A stretch of DNA of 64,000 nt from an uncultured Thermoanaerobaculia bacterium (GCA_951813015.1 CATOTG010000006.1:806001-870000); one strand, 5' to 3'. Shown: positions 32,574-43,037, counted from the first letter of the stretch. Translations and numbers: made by a program. Notes: a model not told the origin generated them from the letters alone.

Positions 32574-35344
32574 GTCGGGACATCAGGCGCAGCTTCATCG
32601 ACTTCTACGCCGGCCGCGGGCACGCGGAGGTGGCGAGCTCGCCGCTCGTCCCGAGGGACGACCCGACCCTGCTGTTTGTCAACGCCGGCATGGTCCAGTT
32701 CAAGAACTGCTTCCTCGGGGTGGAGAAGCCGGGCTCGCCGCGCGCGGTGACCTCCCAGAAGTGCCTGCGGGTGTCCGGCAAGCACAACGACCTGGAGAAC
32801 GTCGGTCCGAGTCCCAGGCACCACACGTTCTTCGAGATGCTCGGGAATTTCTCCTTCGGCGACTACTTCAAGGAAGAGGCGATCAGGTCCGCCTGGGAAC
32901 TGGTCACCGGGCCCTGGGGACTTGAGCCCGAGCACCTGTTCGCCACCGTTTTCGAGCAGGACGACGAGGCCGAGGACCTGTGGTTGCGGATCTCCGGCCT
33001 GCCGCCGGAGCGGGTCCTTCGCTGCGGCGAGAAGGACAACTTCTGGGCCATGGGCGACACCGGGCCCTGCGGTCCGTGCAGCGAGATCTTCGTCGACGCC
33101 TCGCCGCACCTGCCCGAGGTCGGCTGGGAGGAGGGCGAGGAATCGGGGCGCTATCTCGAGATCTGGAACCTGGTCTTCATGCAGTTCGAGCGCCACGAGG
33201 ATGGCCGGAGCGAGCCGCTCCCGAACCCGTCCATCGACACCGGCGCGGGCCTGGAGCGCGTGGCGGCGGTGCTTCAGGGCGTGGAGTCGAACTACGACAC
33301 GGACCTGTTCAAACCGGTGCTGCGGGCGGTCGCCGCCGAGGCCGGCCGCGAGTACGGCCGCGACCCGGATGCCGATGTTTCGCTGCGGGTGATCGCCGAC
33401 CACCTGCGCGCGGTCGGCTTCCTGCTCGCTGACGGCGTGTTGCCGAGCAACGAGGGCCGCGGCTACGTGCTGCGCCGGATCCTTCGCCGGGCGTCGCGGC
33501 ACGGCATGAAGCTGGGGTTCGAGGAACCGTTCATCGCCGCCTTGCTGCCCTCGCTGGAGGAGGCGTTCGCCGGCCACTACCCGGAACTCGAGGCGGCGCG
33601 CGAACCGTCGTCGGCGACGGTGACCGCCGAGGAGACCCGGTTCCTCGAGACGGTCGCGGTCGGCGCCGGCAAGGTCCAGCAGGCGATCGAGGAGGCACGG
33701 GCCGGAGGCCGGTCGGCGCTGGGCGGCGAGCAGGTCTTCCGGCTCTACGACACCTTCGGCCTGCCGCTCGAGACGGTGCGCGAGATCGCCGAGGAGGAGC
33801 AGTTCGGGATCGACGAGGCGGGCTTCGAGGCGGCGCTGGCGGAGCAGCGGGAGCGGTCGCGGACGGGACGCAAGCAGCTCGACGTGGGAAAGGCGCTCGA
33901 GTCGCAGTTGAGGCAGGCGACCGAGTCGCTGCGGCTGAAGGCCGAGGAGCCCGGGAAGGTGCTCAAGTCGCCGGCGAGCCAGGTCGACTCCAGCGAGTCG
34001 CCAACTGGACTGGCGCAGGCAAGCGGTTCGGACTCGACGGAGATCGAGAGTCGCTCGGAGAGCGGATTCGTGGGCTACGGCGATCTCGAGATCGAGGCAA
34101 GAGTTCTCGGCCTGATCAAGACCGGCGGAGAAGAGCCGCAAGGGGTGGAGAGGTTGACGGGCCCTGGCTTCGCAGTCTTCGATCGCACTTCCTTCTACGC
34201 CGAGGCCGGGGGACAGGTCGCAGATGTGGGCCAGGCGAGTTGGGATGGCGGCGAGGCCGGAGTTCTGGACACTCGAAAGCAGGGCTCCGTCAGCGTCCAC
34301 CAGATCGATGTAGCCCAAGGCGTGCTTGAAGTCGGCGCCGCCGTTCGGCTCCAGGTCGACCGCGAGCGCCGCGAATCCGCCCAGCGCCACCACACGGCGA
34401 CCCACCTCCTCCACGCCGCCCTCCGGCAGCATCTCGGCGCCGGCGTGCGCCAGGCAGGTTCCCTGGTCCACCCCGACCGGCTGCGCTTCGACTTCACTCA
34501 CGGCGCTCCGGTCACCGAAGAACAGCGGGAGGCGATCGAGGACACGGTGAACGAGTGGGTTCGGCGCGCCGTCCCGGTCGAGATCACGGAGCGCTCCTAC
34601 GCCGAGGCCGTGGCGGCCGGCGCGATGGCGCTGTTCGGCGAGAAGTACGGCGACCGCGTGCGCACGGTCGAGGTGCCGGGCTTCAGCCTCGAACTCTGCG
34701 GCGGCTGCCACGTCGGGAACACCGGCGAGGTCGGCCTCGTGTCACTGGTCGGCGAGCGGGGCGTGGCCGCCGGCGTGCGCCGGATCGAGGCGCTTGCGGG
34801 CGACCGCGCGGAGCGCCTGCACCGCGACCGGGCCCGTCTGCTGGCGACGCTCGAGTCGGAAATCGGCGCCTCCGGAGAGCAGGCCGCGGCCGAGATCCGG
34901 GCCCTCAAGGAGCGCCTGCGCGAGGTCGAGCGCGAACTGTCGAAGCTCCGTCTCGGGCTGCTGGCCGGCGACGGGAAGTCGGCCCGCGTCCCGTCGGCGG
35001 ACGGCGACGCCCGCAAGGTCGGGGGCGTCGACGTCGTCCTGCGCGAGGTGCCGGCCTCGAACGTCGGCGAACTGCGCAACCTGGCCGACGTCCTGCGGAG
35101 TCGACTTGGCTCCGGCGTGGTCGTCCTCGGCGCACTGGACGAAGGCAAGGTGAAGCTTGTCGCCTCGGTGACCAGGGATCTCCAGGACCGGGTCGACGCG
35201 TCGGCGGTGGCCCGCGCGATGGGTTCCGCGATTTCGGGCAGCGGCGGCGGCCGCAAGGACTTCGCCCAGGCCGGGGGCCGGGCGGAGAATCTGCTGCCGG
35301 CCTTCGCCGCCGCCGAACGGCACATCGAAGACAGCCTGAGCTGA
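32567..35344 (+). CDS. alaS: alanyl-tRNA synthetase
   Basis: 925 residues, longer than the usual 870-880. The class II catalytic core shows DPTLLFVNAGMVQFKNCFLG, HHTFFEMLGNFSFGDYF, DNFWAMGDTGPCGPCSEI and DTGAGLERVAAVLQG. The editing domain has HHTATHLLHAALRQHLG and the zinc Cys/His set ELCGGCHV (many species have CGGTH). The C-Ala domain ends the protein. The extra length is a Ser/Glu-rich insertion around residues 441-500 (AEEPGKVLKSPASQVDS ...) between the tRNA-binding domain and the beta-barrel of the editing region. Confidence 0.97.
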   Translation: MLSRDIRRSFIDFYAGRGHAEVASSPLVPRDDPTLLFVNAGMVQFKNCFLGVEKPGSPRAVTSQKCLRVSGKHNDLENVGPSPRHHTFFEMLGNFSFGDYFKEEAIRSAWELVTGPWGLEPEHLFATVFEQDDEAEDLWLRISGLPPERVLRCGEKDNFWAMGDTGPCGPCSEIFVDASPHLPEVGWEEGEESGRYLEIWNLVFMQFERHEDGRSEPLPNPSIDTGAGLERVAAVLQGVESNYDTDLFKPVLRAVAAEAGREYGRDPDADVSLRVIADHLRAVGFLLADGVLPSNEGRGYVLRRILRRASRHGMKLGFEEPFIAALLPSLEEAFAGHYPELEAAREPSSATVTAEETRFLETVAVGAGKVQQAIEEARAGGRSALGGEQVFRLYDTFGLPLETVREIAEEEQFGIDEAGFEAALAEQRERSRTGRKQLDVGKALESQLRQATESLRLKAEEPGKVLKSPASQVDSSESPTGLAQASGSDSTEIESRSESGFVGYGDLEIEARVLGLIKTGGEEPQGVERLTGPGFAVFDRTSFYAEAGGQVADVGQASWDGGEAGVLDTRKQGSVSVHQIDVAQGVLEVGAAVRLQVDRERRESAQRHHTATHLLHAALRQHLGAGVRQAGSLVHPDRLRFDFTHGAPVTEEQREAIEDTVNEWVRRAVPVEITERSYAEAVAAGAMALFGEKYGDRVRTVEVPGFSLELCGGCHVGNTGEVGLVSLVGERGVAAGVRRIEALAGDRAERLHRDRARLLATLESEIGASGEQAAAEIRALKERLREVERELSKLRLGLLAGDGKSARVPSADGDARKVGGVDVVLREVPASNVGELRNLADVLRSRLGSGVVVLGALDEGKVKLVASVTRDLQDRVDASAVARAMGSAISGSGGGRKDFAQAGGRAENLLPAFAAAERHIEDSLS

Positions 35345-35358
35345 CGGGAAGAGTCCGG

Positions 35359-35974
35359 ATGGCGAGTCAGCGCGACAACTCCCCGCAGCCGCTGCCGGCG
35401 CCGTCCGTTCGGGCCGGTCTGAATCTTCCGAACGCGCTGACGCTCAGCCGCATCCTGATCGTGCCCGTACTCGTCGTCGTCCTGTTGACGAAGACGAGCG
35501 GCTGGCAGTTCATCGGCCTGGGCCTGTTCCTCGTCGCGTCCCTGACCGACTTTCTGGACGGCTTCCTGGCTCGCCGGCGCAAGCAGGTGACCGCGCTCGG
35601 CAAGCTGCTCGATCCGGCGGCGGACAAGATCCTGACCTCGGCGGCCTTCATCTCCCTGGTCGGCCTCGGACTGGCCCCGGCCTGGATGGTGGTCGTCGTC
35701 GTGGCGCGAGAGTTCGCGGTCTCCTCGCTGCGCTCGCTTGCCGCGGCCCAGGATGTCGTGCTGGCGGCAAGCTTTGCCGGCAAGGTCAAGACGACGACGC
35801 AGATCGTCGCCATCTCGCTCCTGATCATCTCGGGTCGGTTGGGCGCGTTCGACGCGCTGGCGCCGGTTTTCGCTGTGGGTGGCGCTGGCCGCGACGCTCT
35901 ACTCCGGCATCGAGTACTTCGTGCGCAACGGCCGCACGGTGCTGCTCGCGTTCGGCGGCGCGCCACGGCCGTGA
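35359..35974 (+). pseudogene. pgsA: CDP-diacylglycerol-glycerol-3-phosphate 3-phosphatidyltransferase, split by one frameshift near its 3' end
   Basis: The CDP-alcohol phosphotransferase signature is complete: DFLDGFLARRRKQVTALGKLLDPAADK (D-x2-D-G-x2-A-R-x8-G-x3-D-x3-D). Several membrane helices surround it. It makes phosphatidylglycerophosphate. The frame breaks at TTTT 35867-35870; removing one T gives SLWVALAATLYSGIEYFV and a TGA at 35974, a 204-residue protein of normal length. Without the correction, the frame would run on into the next gene as an artificial fusion. ATG at 35359 with GGGAAGAG upstream. Confidence 0.88.
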
Positions 35975-38546
35975 TCGAGCGCGCGCTGGCCTGGTTGGCC
36001 GCCTTTGCCCGGCGCCGCTACCGCCTTGTGTTCGTCGTCGCGGCGGTGCTCGTCGCGCTCTGCGTGCTGTCAGCGACGACGCTTCGCTTCGACACGGAGA
36101 TCCTCAACCTGCTGCCGGACGACGATCCGGTCGTCACGACCTTCCGGTCGACGATCGAGGACTTCGGCAGTCTGGACTTCCTGCTGGTGCTGGTGCGCCT
36201 GCCGGAGGGCCAGCCGCTCGACCCGTACCTCTTCTTCGTGGACGAACTCGGCTCGTCGATGGAAGCGCTCGAGGAGATCGACTACGTCGAGTACGACGTC
36301 GGCGAGCTGCTCGAGTTGGCCGAGCTGTTCGGGCCCCACATGTTCGCCTACCTCGACGAGCAGGGCCGGGAGGAAGTGGCGAGCCGGCTGACCGAGGACG
36401 GCCTCAGGCTCCAGGTCGCCGAGCTGCGCCGGGGATTGCGTTCCCCCCAGGCGCTGGCGCTGCGCGACCTGACGCTGCTGGACCCGCTGGACGTCCACGA
36501 GGTCCTCCTGGAGCAGATCGCTCTTGCTCGCGGCGGCCTGGACGTCGACTGGACCTCGGGCTACTTCCTTTCCGAGGACCGCTCGCGGGCGCTGATGATC
36601 GCGCGCCCGGCGCAGCCGGCTCAGGAGATCGAGTTTGGCCGCCGCCTGCTGGCGGACATTGACCGGTTGACGGCGGATTTGCTGGCGCGCTGGCCGGAGA
36701 TCGCCGGCGAGGAACCGGACGGCGAGCCGTTGCCGGCGCCGGAGGTGGCCCTCGGCGGCACCTACGTCACGGCGGTGTCCGACGCCGGCTCGATCGTCGG
36801 CGGACTGGTCTCTAACCTGGCGACGTCGATCGTCGGCGTGCTGCTCCTGTTCGCCCTGGCGTTCCGCCGCGTCGGCTTGATCGCGTATGCCTTCGTGCCG
36901 CTCGCCTTCGGCCTGGTGCTGGCTTTCGGTTTCGCCGGCGCCGTGTTCGGCGAGTTGAATGCGCTGACCAGCGGTTTCGCCGCGCTGCTGGTCGGCCTGG
37001 GGATCGACTTCGTCATCGTCTCCTACGGGCGCTACGTCGAGGAGCGGCGCCGGGGCGCCGATCTCGAGGCGGCCCTGGTGGCGATGAGCGGTTCCTCGGG
37101 CCGCGCGGTCTGGACCGGCGCGATCACCACCGCGGCGACGTTCTACGCGTTCATCGTGACCGATTTCGTCGGACTCAGGCAGATGGGGCTTCTGACCGGC
37201 ACCGGCATCCTCTTCTGCATGGTTTCGGTCCTCGTGCTGCTTCCGGCCATGCTGGCGTGGCGGGAGGATCACCCGCGGCCCGGAGGTCGGATGCCGCGGC
37301 TCGTTCTGCACGGTCTTGGCGCCCGCCGGCTGGTGCGCTGGAGCTTCGAGCGGCCGATGCTCGTGATCTGCGCCTGCGTGGCGGTCACTGCCGGCGCCGG
37401 CATCCTCGCGCCGCGCCTGGAGTTCGAGGACGCGATCAGGGAGCTCAGGCCGCAGGGGAATCCCGGCGTCGAGGTGCAGGACGAGGTGGCGGAGTACTTC
37501 GGCTCGGGGCTGAACTACACGATGATCGTGCTCTCGGGCGAGACGGAAGCCGAGGCCCTGGAACTCTCCATCCAGGCCGAGGAGGAGGCCCGGGAGTTGG
37601 TGGACGGCGGGGTCCTCACGGGGATCCGCGGGATCGGCAGCCTGGTGCCCTCGCCGGCCAGCCAGGCCGCGGCGCACGACTGGCTCGATCGTCACCGGGA
37701 GTTGCTGGACCGGGAGCGCCTGCACGAGTTGTTCGAGCGCCATGCGACCGAGGAGGGCCTGCGGGCGGAGCCCTTCCGGCGCGGTATCGATCTGCTGGCC
37801 GACGCCGGGGCCGGCCGGGCGCCCGTGACGGCGGCAACGCTGCGGGATTCGCCCCAGATCGGACGGCTGCTGGAGCGCTACATGAGCCGCAACGAGGGTG
37901 GCACGAAGCTGGTCGTCTACCTTTACCCGCCGCCGGGAATGTGGCGCCGGGGCGCGCCGCCGGGGGCCCATGAGCTCGCGGAACGACTGGGCCCGCAGGC
38001 CGAGGTCACCGGCGTGAACGTGGTCGGCGAACGGCTGCGAAACGGCATTCGCGTCGACGCGGTGACGGCTTCCGTCATCGGCTTCCTGCTGGTTGCCCTG
38101 CTCCTGTTCCTGGACTATCGATGGGTGGTCAGCACCCTCCTCTCCCTGCTGCCCCTGAGCATCGGCGTGGTCTGGATGCTCGGGATCATGGTGCTGATCG
38201 GGGAGGACATGAACTTCTTCAACGTCTTCGTCGTCACGATGATCATCGGCATCGGCGTGGACTATGGAGTGCACATGGTCCACCGTTGGCGCGAGGTCGG
38301 CTTCGGCCCCGAGGCGCTTCAGGGCGAGCGTCTGGTCGCGGCCCTGGGGGAAACCGGCAAGGCGATCGTGCTCGCCGCCGTCTCGACCAGCGTCGGTTTC
38401 GGATCGCTCGCCCTCTCGCACTACCCGGGCCTGCGCTCGATGGGCATCGTCGCCATTCTCGGCGCGGTCGCCACCGCCCTGGTCTCGATCACCCTGTTGC
38501 CGGCCCTGGTCGCGCTCGGCCGGCGGCGCGCGGGGAAAGTCGCCTG

Positions 38547-38547
<1 letters not shown>
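35971..38547 (+). CDS. RND/MMPL-family membrane transporter
   Basis: 858 residues. The protein has the two-fold RND plan: an N-terminal helix (LVFVVAAVLVALCVLSATTLRF), a periplasmic domain of about 230 residues, then five helices in a row (IVGVLLLFALAFRR; LVLAFGFAGAVFGELNALTSGFAALLVGLGIDF with the G-x-D motif), a second periplasmic domain and a second five-helix block (GVDYGVHMVHRW). MMPL members export lipids or hopanoids; substrate cannot be told. The GTG start overlaps the pgsA stop (GTGA), so lipid synthesis and this exporter are translationally coupled. Its stop overlaps the ffh start (TGATG). Confidence 0.88.
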
Positions 38548-39866
<1,319 letters not shown>

Positions 39867-39924
39867 GCAGCCGCGGCCGACGGCTTGCAGCAGCCTCCGC
39901 TTCCCCGGCCTGCGCGTTCTGATG

Positions 39925-39970
39925 TTAGACTGCGCCGCTGCCTCGTCGCCAGCTCCGCTGTGGAGCCGGC
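39925..39970 (+). promoter_or_regulatory. possible -10 element and leader hairpin before rpsP
   Basis: TTAGAC/TAGACT near 39925-39931 resembles a -10 element. A near-perfect inverted repeat GCCAGCTCC-gctgt-GGAGCCGGC (39948-39970, one mismatch) follows in what would be the leader, about 28 bp before the rpsP start. There is no U-tract. It could influence translation of rpsP. Weak evidence. Confidence 0.3.
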
Positions 39971-39997
39971 GCCCCAACAAACTTGGAAGATCCTGAG

Positions 39998-40246
39998 ATG
40001 GTGAAGATAAGACTCCGGCGCATGGGTTCGCGCCACAGACCGTTCTACCGCGTCGTCGTGTCGGACAGCCGCAAGGTCCCTTCGTCGCGGGTGATCGAGG
40101 AACTAGGGCACTACGACCCGCGCAAGGACCCGGTGGTGATCCGGCTCAAGACGGACCGCATCGACCACTGGGTTTCGCGGGGTGCGCAGGTCACGGACAC
40201 CGTCCGGGGCCTGGTGCGCAGAGCTTCTGCCGCGGCGGAATCCTAG
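39998..40246 (+). CDS. rpsP: 30S ribosomal protein S16
   Basis: 82 residues from an ATG with GGAAGA upstream. The start MVKIRLRRMGSRHRPFYRVV and the block ELGHYDPRKDP are diagnostic for bS16. It heads the conserved rpsP-khpA-rimM-trmD-rplS run, which is interrupted after trmD in this genome. Confidence 0.97.
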   Translation: MVKIRLRRMGSRHRPFYRVVVSDSRKVPSSRVIEELGHYDPRKDPVVIRLKTDRIDHWVSRGAQVTDTVRGLVRRASAAAES

Positions 40247-40249
40247 GGC

Positions 40250-40495
40250 GTGTCGGAGGTCGCCGATCAGCTCGCCGGCGTCGTTCGGTCGATCGTCGAT
40301 CAACCCGAGGCGGTTCGGGTCGAGGAGATCGAGGAAGAGGACGCGATCGTGCTGCAGGTGGAGGTCGCGCCGGATGAGCTTGGGCGCGTGATCGGACGCC
40401 AGGGACGCAGCGTGCGCTCGCTGCGCGCGCTGCTTGAGGTGCGCGGGGCCGAGACCGGCGAGTACTACGAAGTCGAGATCGTCGAACCGGAGTAG
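40250..40495 (+). CDS. khpA: KH-domain RNA-binding protein KhpA
   Basis: 81 residues from a GTG, 3 bp after rpsP. A single KH domain shows VAPDELGRVIGRQGRSVRSLRALL with the GxxG loop as GRQG. KhpA proteins bind RNA broadly, often with KhpB, and affect cell-wall synthesis and ribosome function. The position between rpsP and rimM is conserved in many phyla. Confidence 0.93.
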   Translation: MSEVADQLAGVVRSIVDQPEAVRVEEIEEEDAIVLQVEVAPDELGRVIGRQGRSVRSLRALLEVRGAETGEYYEVEIVEPE

Positions 40496-40566
40496 CCACG
40501 GTTGAGCCGTCGCCGATCCCGGGCTCGAGGGTTCAGACGTGAGGATGGAACAGGCGCAGCGCTGCA

Positions 40567-41112
40567 ATGACCCGTAGCGACGAGTCGGAGATGATCGTCG
40601 TCGGCTCCGTCCTGCGGGCCCACGGGCTGCGCGGCGAAGTGCTCGTCCTGCCCGACAGCGAGAACCCGGCCCGCTTTGTGCGCGGCTCGGAGCTCTTCGT
40701 GCGGGACGGGGTAGAGCCGCGGCGGCTGGAGGTCGCATCGAGCCGGTCGCATCGGGGCCGGGAACTGGTTCAGTTCGTCGGCGTGTCGGACCGCGACGCA
40801 GCGGAGGCGCTCCGCGGCGCGCTGCTCGAAGTTGCGGAGGAGAGCGTGCCGGCGGCGGAAGAGGGCAGCTTCTACTACTTCCAGCTCGTTGGCTGCCGGG
40901 TCGTGGACAAAGCGTTGGGCGACCTGGGCGAGGTCACCGAGGTGGTCGAGGACGGCGGCGGCGTGCTGCTTGCGGTGGCGCGGCCGGAAGTCGGCGGCTC
41001 GGTACTCGTTCCGTTCGTGAACCAACTGCTGCCGGAGATCGACGTCGAGGAACGTCTGATCCGCAGCGACCTGCCCAAGGGCTTCCTGGAAGCATGCGGA
41101 TCGACGTCGTAA
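40567..41112 (+). CDS. rimM: ribosome maturation factor RimM
   Basis: 181 residues. N-terminal RimM beta-barrel (VGSVLRAHGLRGEVLV with the GxxGxxG-like motif) followed by a PRC-barrel domain (FYYFQLVGCRVVD, VLVPFVNQLLPEIDVEERLI). It aids maturation of the 30S head with S19. Overlaps trmD by 19 bp. Confidence 0.94.
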   Translation: MTRSDESEMIVVGSVLRAHGLRGEVLVLPDSENPARFVRGSELFVRDGVEPRRLEVASSRSHRGRELVQFVGVSDRDAAEALRGALLEVAEESVPAAEEGSFYYFQLVGCRVVDKALGDLGEVTEVVEDGGGVLLAVARPEVGGSVLVPFVNQLLPEIDVEERLIRSDLPKGFLEACGSTS

Positions 41113-41819
41113 CCATCCTGCCCGCGGTCTTCCGCGAGTTTCTGGAGGCGAGCCTGATCGGTCGGGCGAGGGCGGCCGGCCTGCTCGACGTGCGGGTCCA
41201 CGACCTGCGCGACTACACGGACGATCCCCACCGCAGCGTGGACGACGAGCCCTACGGCGGCGGCGGCGGCATGGTGATGACCGCGCCGCCCTGGCTCAAG
41301 GCGGTGCGGGCGATCGCCGGCGCGGACTCCGCCGCCCACCGCATCCTGCTCTCGCCGCAGGGAGAGCGCCTGGACGATGCGAGAGTCCAGGCTCTGGCGC
41401 ACGAGGAGCGGCTGGTGCTCCTGTGCGGCCGCTACGAGGCGGTCGACGAGAGGGTGCGCGATCTGGTCGTCGACTCCGAACTGTCGATCGGCGACTATGT
41501 CCTGTCGGGCGGGGAGGCGCCGGCGATGGTCGTGATCGAGGCGATATCGCGTCAGGTCCCCGGCGTCGTCGGGCGGCAGTCGTCCGTCGCGAACGAGAGT
41601 TTTCGCACCGGCATGCTCGATCACCCGCACTACACCCGCCCGCCGGTCGTCGAGGGCATCGAGGCGCCGGAAGTGCTGCGCTCCGGCGACCATGCCCGCA
41701 TCGACGCATGGCGCCGTGAGCAGGCGCTCGAAGCGACCCGCCGCAAGCGGCCGGACCTGCTGGGCGGGGAAGGCTCCGCGCGGGAGGAAGCGTTTTCCGG
41801 TGTGGGTCGGCGGCAGTAG
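41094..41819 (+). CDS. trmD: tRNA (guanine37-N1)-methyltransferase
   Basis: 241 residues. SPOUT enzyme with RIDVVTILPAVFREFL, DLRDYTDDPHRSVDDEPYGGG, LLCGRYEAVDERV and the AdoMet knot LSIGDYVLSGGE, then NESFRTGMLDHPHYTRPP. It makes m1G37 in tRNAs and prevents frameshifting. It is the last housekeeping gene before the accessory island; rplS, usually next, lies 3.5 kb downstream. Confidence 0.97.
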   Translation: MRIDVVTILPAVFREFLEASLIGRARAAGLLDVRVHDLRDYTDDPHRSVDDEPYGGGGGMVMTAPPWLKAVRAIAGADSAAHRILLSPQGERLDDARVQALAHEERLVLLCGRYEAVDERVRDLVVDSELSIGDYVLSGGEAPAMVVIEAISRQVPGVVGRQSSVANESFRTGMLDHPHYTRPPVVEGIEAPEVLRSGDHARIDAWRREQALEATRRKRPDLLGGEGSAREEAFSGVGRRQ

Positions 41820-41954
41820 ACAGGCTTCCATCCTTGTCGGTTCAGGGTCGGTCTCTGGCAGACGGTTCCGCACTGTCTGCCGCCCGAGGGCAGCGCGCCG
41901 TGAACGGCGGCGGCGTGCCTTGGCTTGGATCCTCCGGTGATCCGCGACGCACGC

Positions 41955-42010
41955 TCAGGCTCATCTCTCGTGGGATTGACATCGCCCCTTCAGGCTCATC
42001 TGTCATGGGA
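41955..42010. repeat. imperfect 21-bp direct repeat, 35-bp period
   Basis: TCAGGCTCATCTCTCGTGGGA-type block at 41955-41975 recurs at 41990-42010 with 2 mismatches. It lies just upstream of the promoter of the island gene at 42125 and could be a duplicated regulator site or the mark of an insertion. The rest of 41820-41954 shows no gene or structure that I can support. Confidence 0.5.
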
Positions 42011-42018
42011 CAAGGCTG

Positions 42019-42046
42019 TTGACGGGCTTGACACGCGTGCTAAGCT
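42019..42046 (+). promoter_or_regulatory. candidate promoter of the small island operon
   Basis: TTGACG (42019-42024), a 16-bp spacer, and TAAGCT (42041-42046) fit a sigma-70 type promoter. Transcription would begin near 42053, so the leader would consist almost entirely of the palindrome array 42062-42123. Confidence 0.5.
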
Positions 42047-42061
42047 AACGGGACATACAGT

Positions 42062-42123
42062 GGAGGTCCTCCACAACCGGAGGTCCTCCACAACCGGAGG
42101 TCCTCCACAACCGGAGGTCCTCC
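42062..42123 (+). repeat. four tandem palindromes that contain the ribosome-binding site
   Basis: GGAGGTCCTCC occurs at 42062-42072, 42079-42089, 42096-42106 and 42113-42123, separated by ACAACC, a perfect 17-bp period. Each copy is a Shine-Dalgarno core (GGAGG) joined to its exact complement (CCTCC), which also equals the anti-Shine-Dalgarno sequence of 16S rRNA. In the last copy GGAGG stands 7 nt before the ATG at 42125, ideal spacing, while CCTCC lies between it and the start codon. Any hairpin or inter-copy pairing would hide the ribosome-binding site; alternatively the array is an operator. Confidence 0.9.
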
Positions 42124-42124
42124 A

Positions 42125-42574
42125 ATGAGCAAAGACAGTTGGTTTCGTGGCGCGCTGCTGAGCGCGCTGTTCTTCGGGCTAGTGGCCGGGCCATTGCCGG
42201 CTCAAAGCTCCAGACCGTCAACGGCTCCAGAGATCGGTGTTCCAGGCACCGGCGGCACCGTCACCCCCACCAGTGTCGCGGTATCGAGCAGCACCAACTA
42301 CTACAGAGCGCACGCTATGGCCAGGGAGTTGAAGGGCATGTGTGACTGTTTGGCGAGTGTGGGGTTTCATATCGAGGTCGTCGCTTACGCGGCGATGATC
42401 GTGGGTGTAGCTCTCGCACTGGCGACGGTCATCTCTGGGGGGGTTGTTGGTATCATTGCTCTACCGGTCGGCGCGTTACTGTCTGTCGTTGGTGCCGTGC
42501 TCGGTGGCGCGTCGCTGGTGAAGTCTTGGTGCTCCAACACGTTCGCGCCTTGGTACGCTCTCAATTTCGGATAG
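42125..42574 (+). CDS. small exported/membrane protein of unknown function (island)
   Basis: 149 residues. N-terminal signal-like segment (WFRGALLSALFFGLVAGPLPAQ), a Ser/Thr-rich stretch, a CDC pair (ELKGMCDCLASVG), and two strongly hydrophobic helices (VVAYAAMIVGVALALATVISG; VVGIIALPVGALLSVVGAVLGG) rich in Gly/Ala/Val, then a single Cys and an aromatic C-terminus (SWCSNTFAPWYALNFG). Composition is lower in GC than the flanking ribosomal genes. No family is recognised. The helical hairpin resembles small pore-forming or holin-like proteins in general character only. The unusual leader palindromes suggest tight control. Confidence 0.6.
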   Translation: MSKDSWFRGALLSALFFGLVAGPLPAQSSRPSTAPEIGVPGTGGTVTPTSVAVSSSTNYYRAHAMARELKGMCDCLASVGFHIEVVAYAAMIVGVALALATVISGGVVGIIALPVGALLSVVGAVLGGASLVKSWCSNTFAPWYALNFG

Positions 42575-42589
42575 GAAGGCGACGGCAAA

Positions 42590-42721
42590 TTGTTGTTACT
42601 CTTTGTAGCTTGCTTGGCCTCTGCTGTTGCCGCGCTGCTGGCGTTCGTAGTCGCCTCTTCGCTTGCCGGCAACAAGTGGGCTCTAGGGTGGGCGATCCGA
42701 ACCGCTTGCCGCCGCCGCTAG
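42590..42721 (+). CDS. 43-residue hydrophobic peptide with TTG start
   Basis: Begins 15 bp after the preceding gene with TTG, preceded by AGGAAGG at 42573-42579. The product is one membrane helix (LLLLFVACLASAVAALLAFVVASSLAG) followed by a short basic tail ending in CRRR. It is followed at once by a strong terminator, so the two small genes and the terminator form a self-contained unit. It may be a partner peptide of the 149-residue protein. Support is limited to position, ribosome-binding site and hydrophobicity. Confidence 0.45.
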   Translation: MLLLFVACLASAVAALLAFVVASSLAGNKWALGWAIRTACRRR

Positions 42722-42741
42722 AGACCTCGGACGGAGATGTA

Positions 42742-42783
42742 CGGCGGTCTCAGACGTGGATCAGCGTCTGAGACTGCCGTTTT
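42742..42783 (+). terminator. strong intrinsic terminator
   Basis: CGGCGGTCTCAGACG (42742-42756) pairs with CGTCTGAGACTGCCG (42765-42779), a 15-bp stem with one mismatch and an 8-nt loop, followed by TTTT at 42780-42783. It closes the two-gene island operon. Confidence 0.85.
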
Positions 42784-42802
42784 CGGCTCCTCCCTGGCCG
42801 CG

Positions 42803-42818
42803 GACCCCCCGGGGGGTC
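42803..42818. repeat. 16-bp perfect palindrome
   Basis: GACCCCCCGGGGGGTC is a perfect palindrome just after the terminator. No role can be assigned. The remaining 165 bp before the insertion element hold nothing I can identify. Confidence 0.6.
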
Positions 42819-43037
42819 ACAGGGCCGGGCCTCGTCACGAAGCGAACAGCAGCCGGGCAACGCCGACAGCGACTGCGAGCAGCCAGCTCGCCCACGCCGC
42901 CCAGGATGCGCCATGTGAGCCGCAGTTCGAGCGCGGCCAAGTGCGCCTTCGTCGCTCCGCCCCGGAGAACGACACGGATGGTCTGGGGTTGACCCGGTTC
43001 CGTGGACACCTCATTCTTGGAGGAGGAGGAGTTCACG

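Noticed and set aside
42062..42123. CRISPR array
   Set aside because: The repeat unit is 11 bp with identical 6-bp spacers, far too short and without variable spacers or cas genes.
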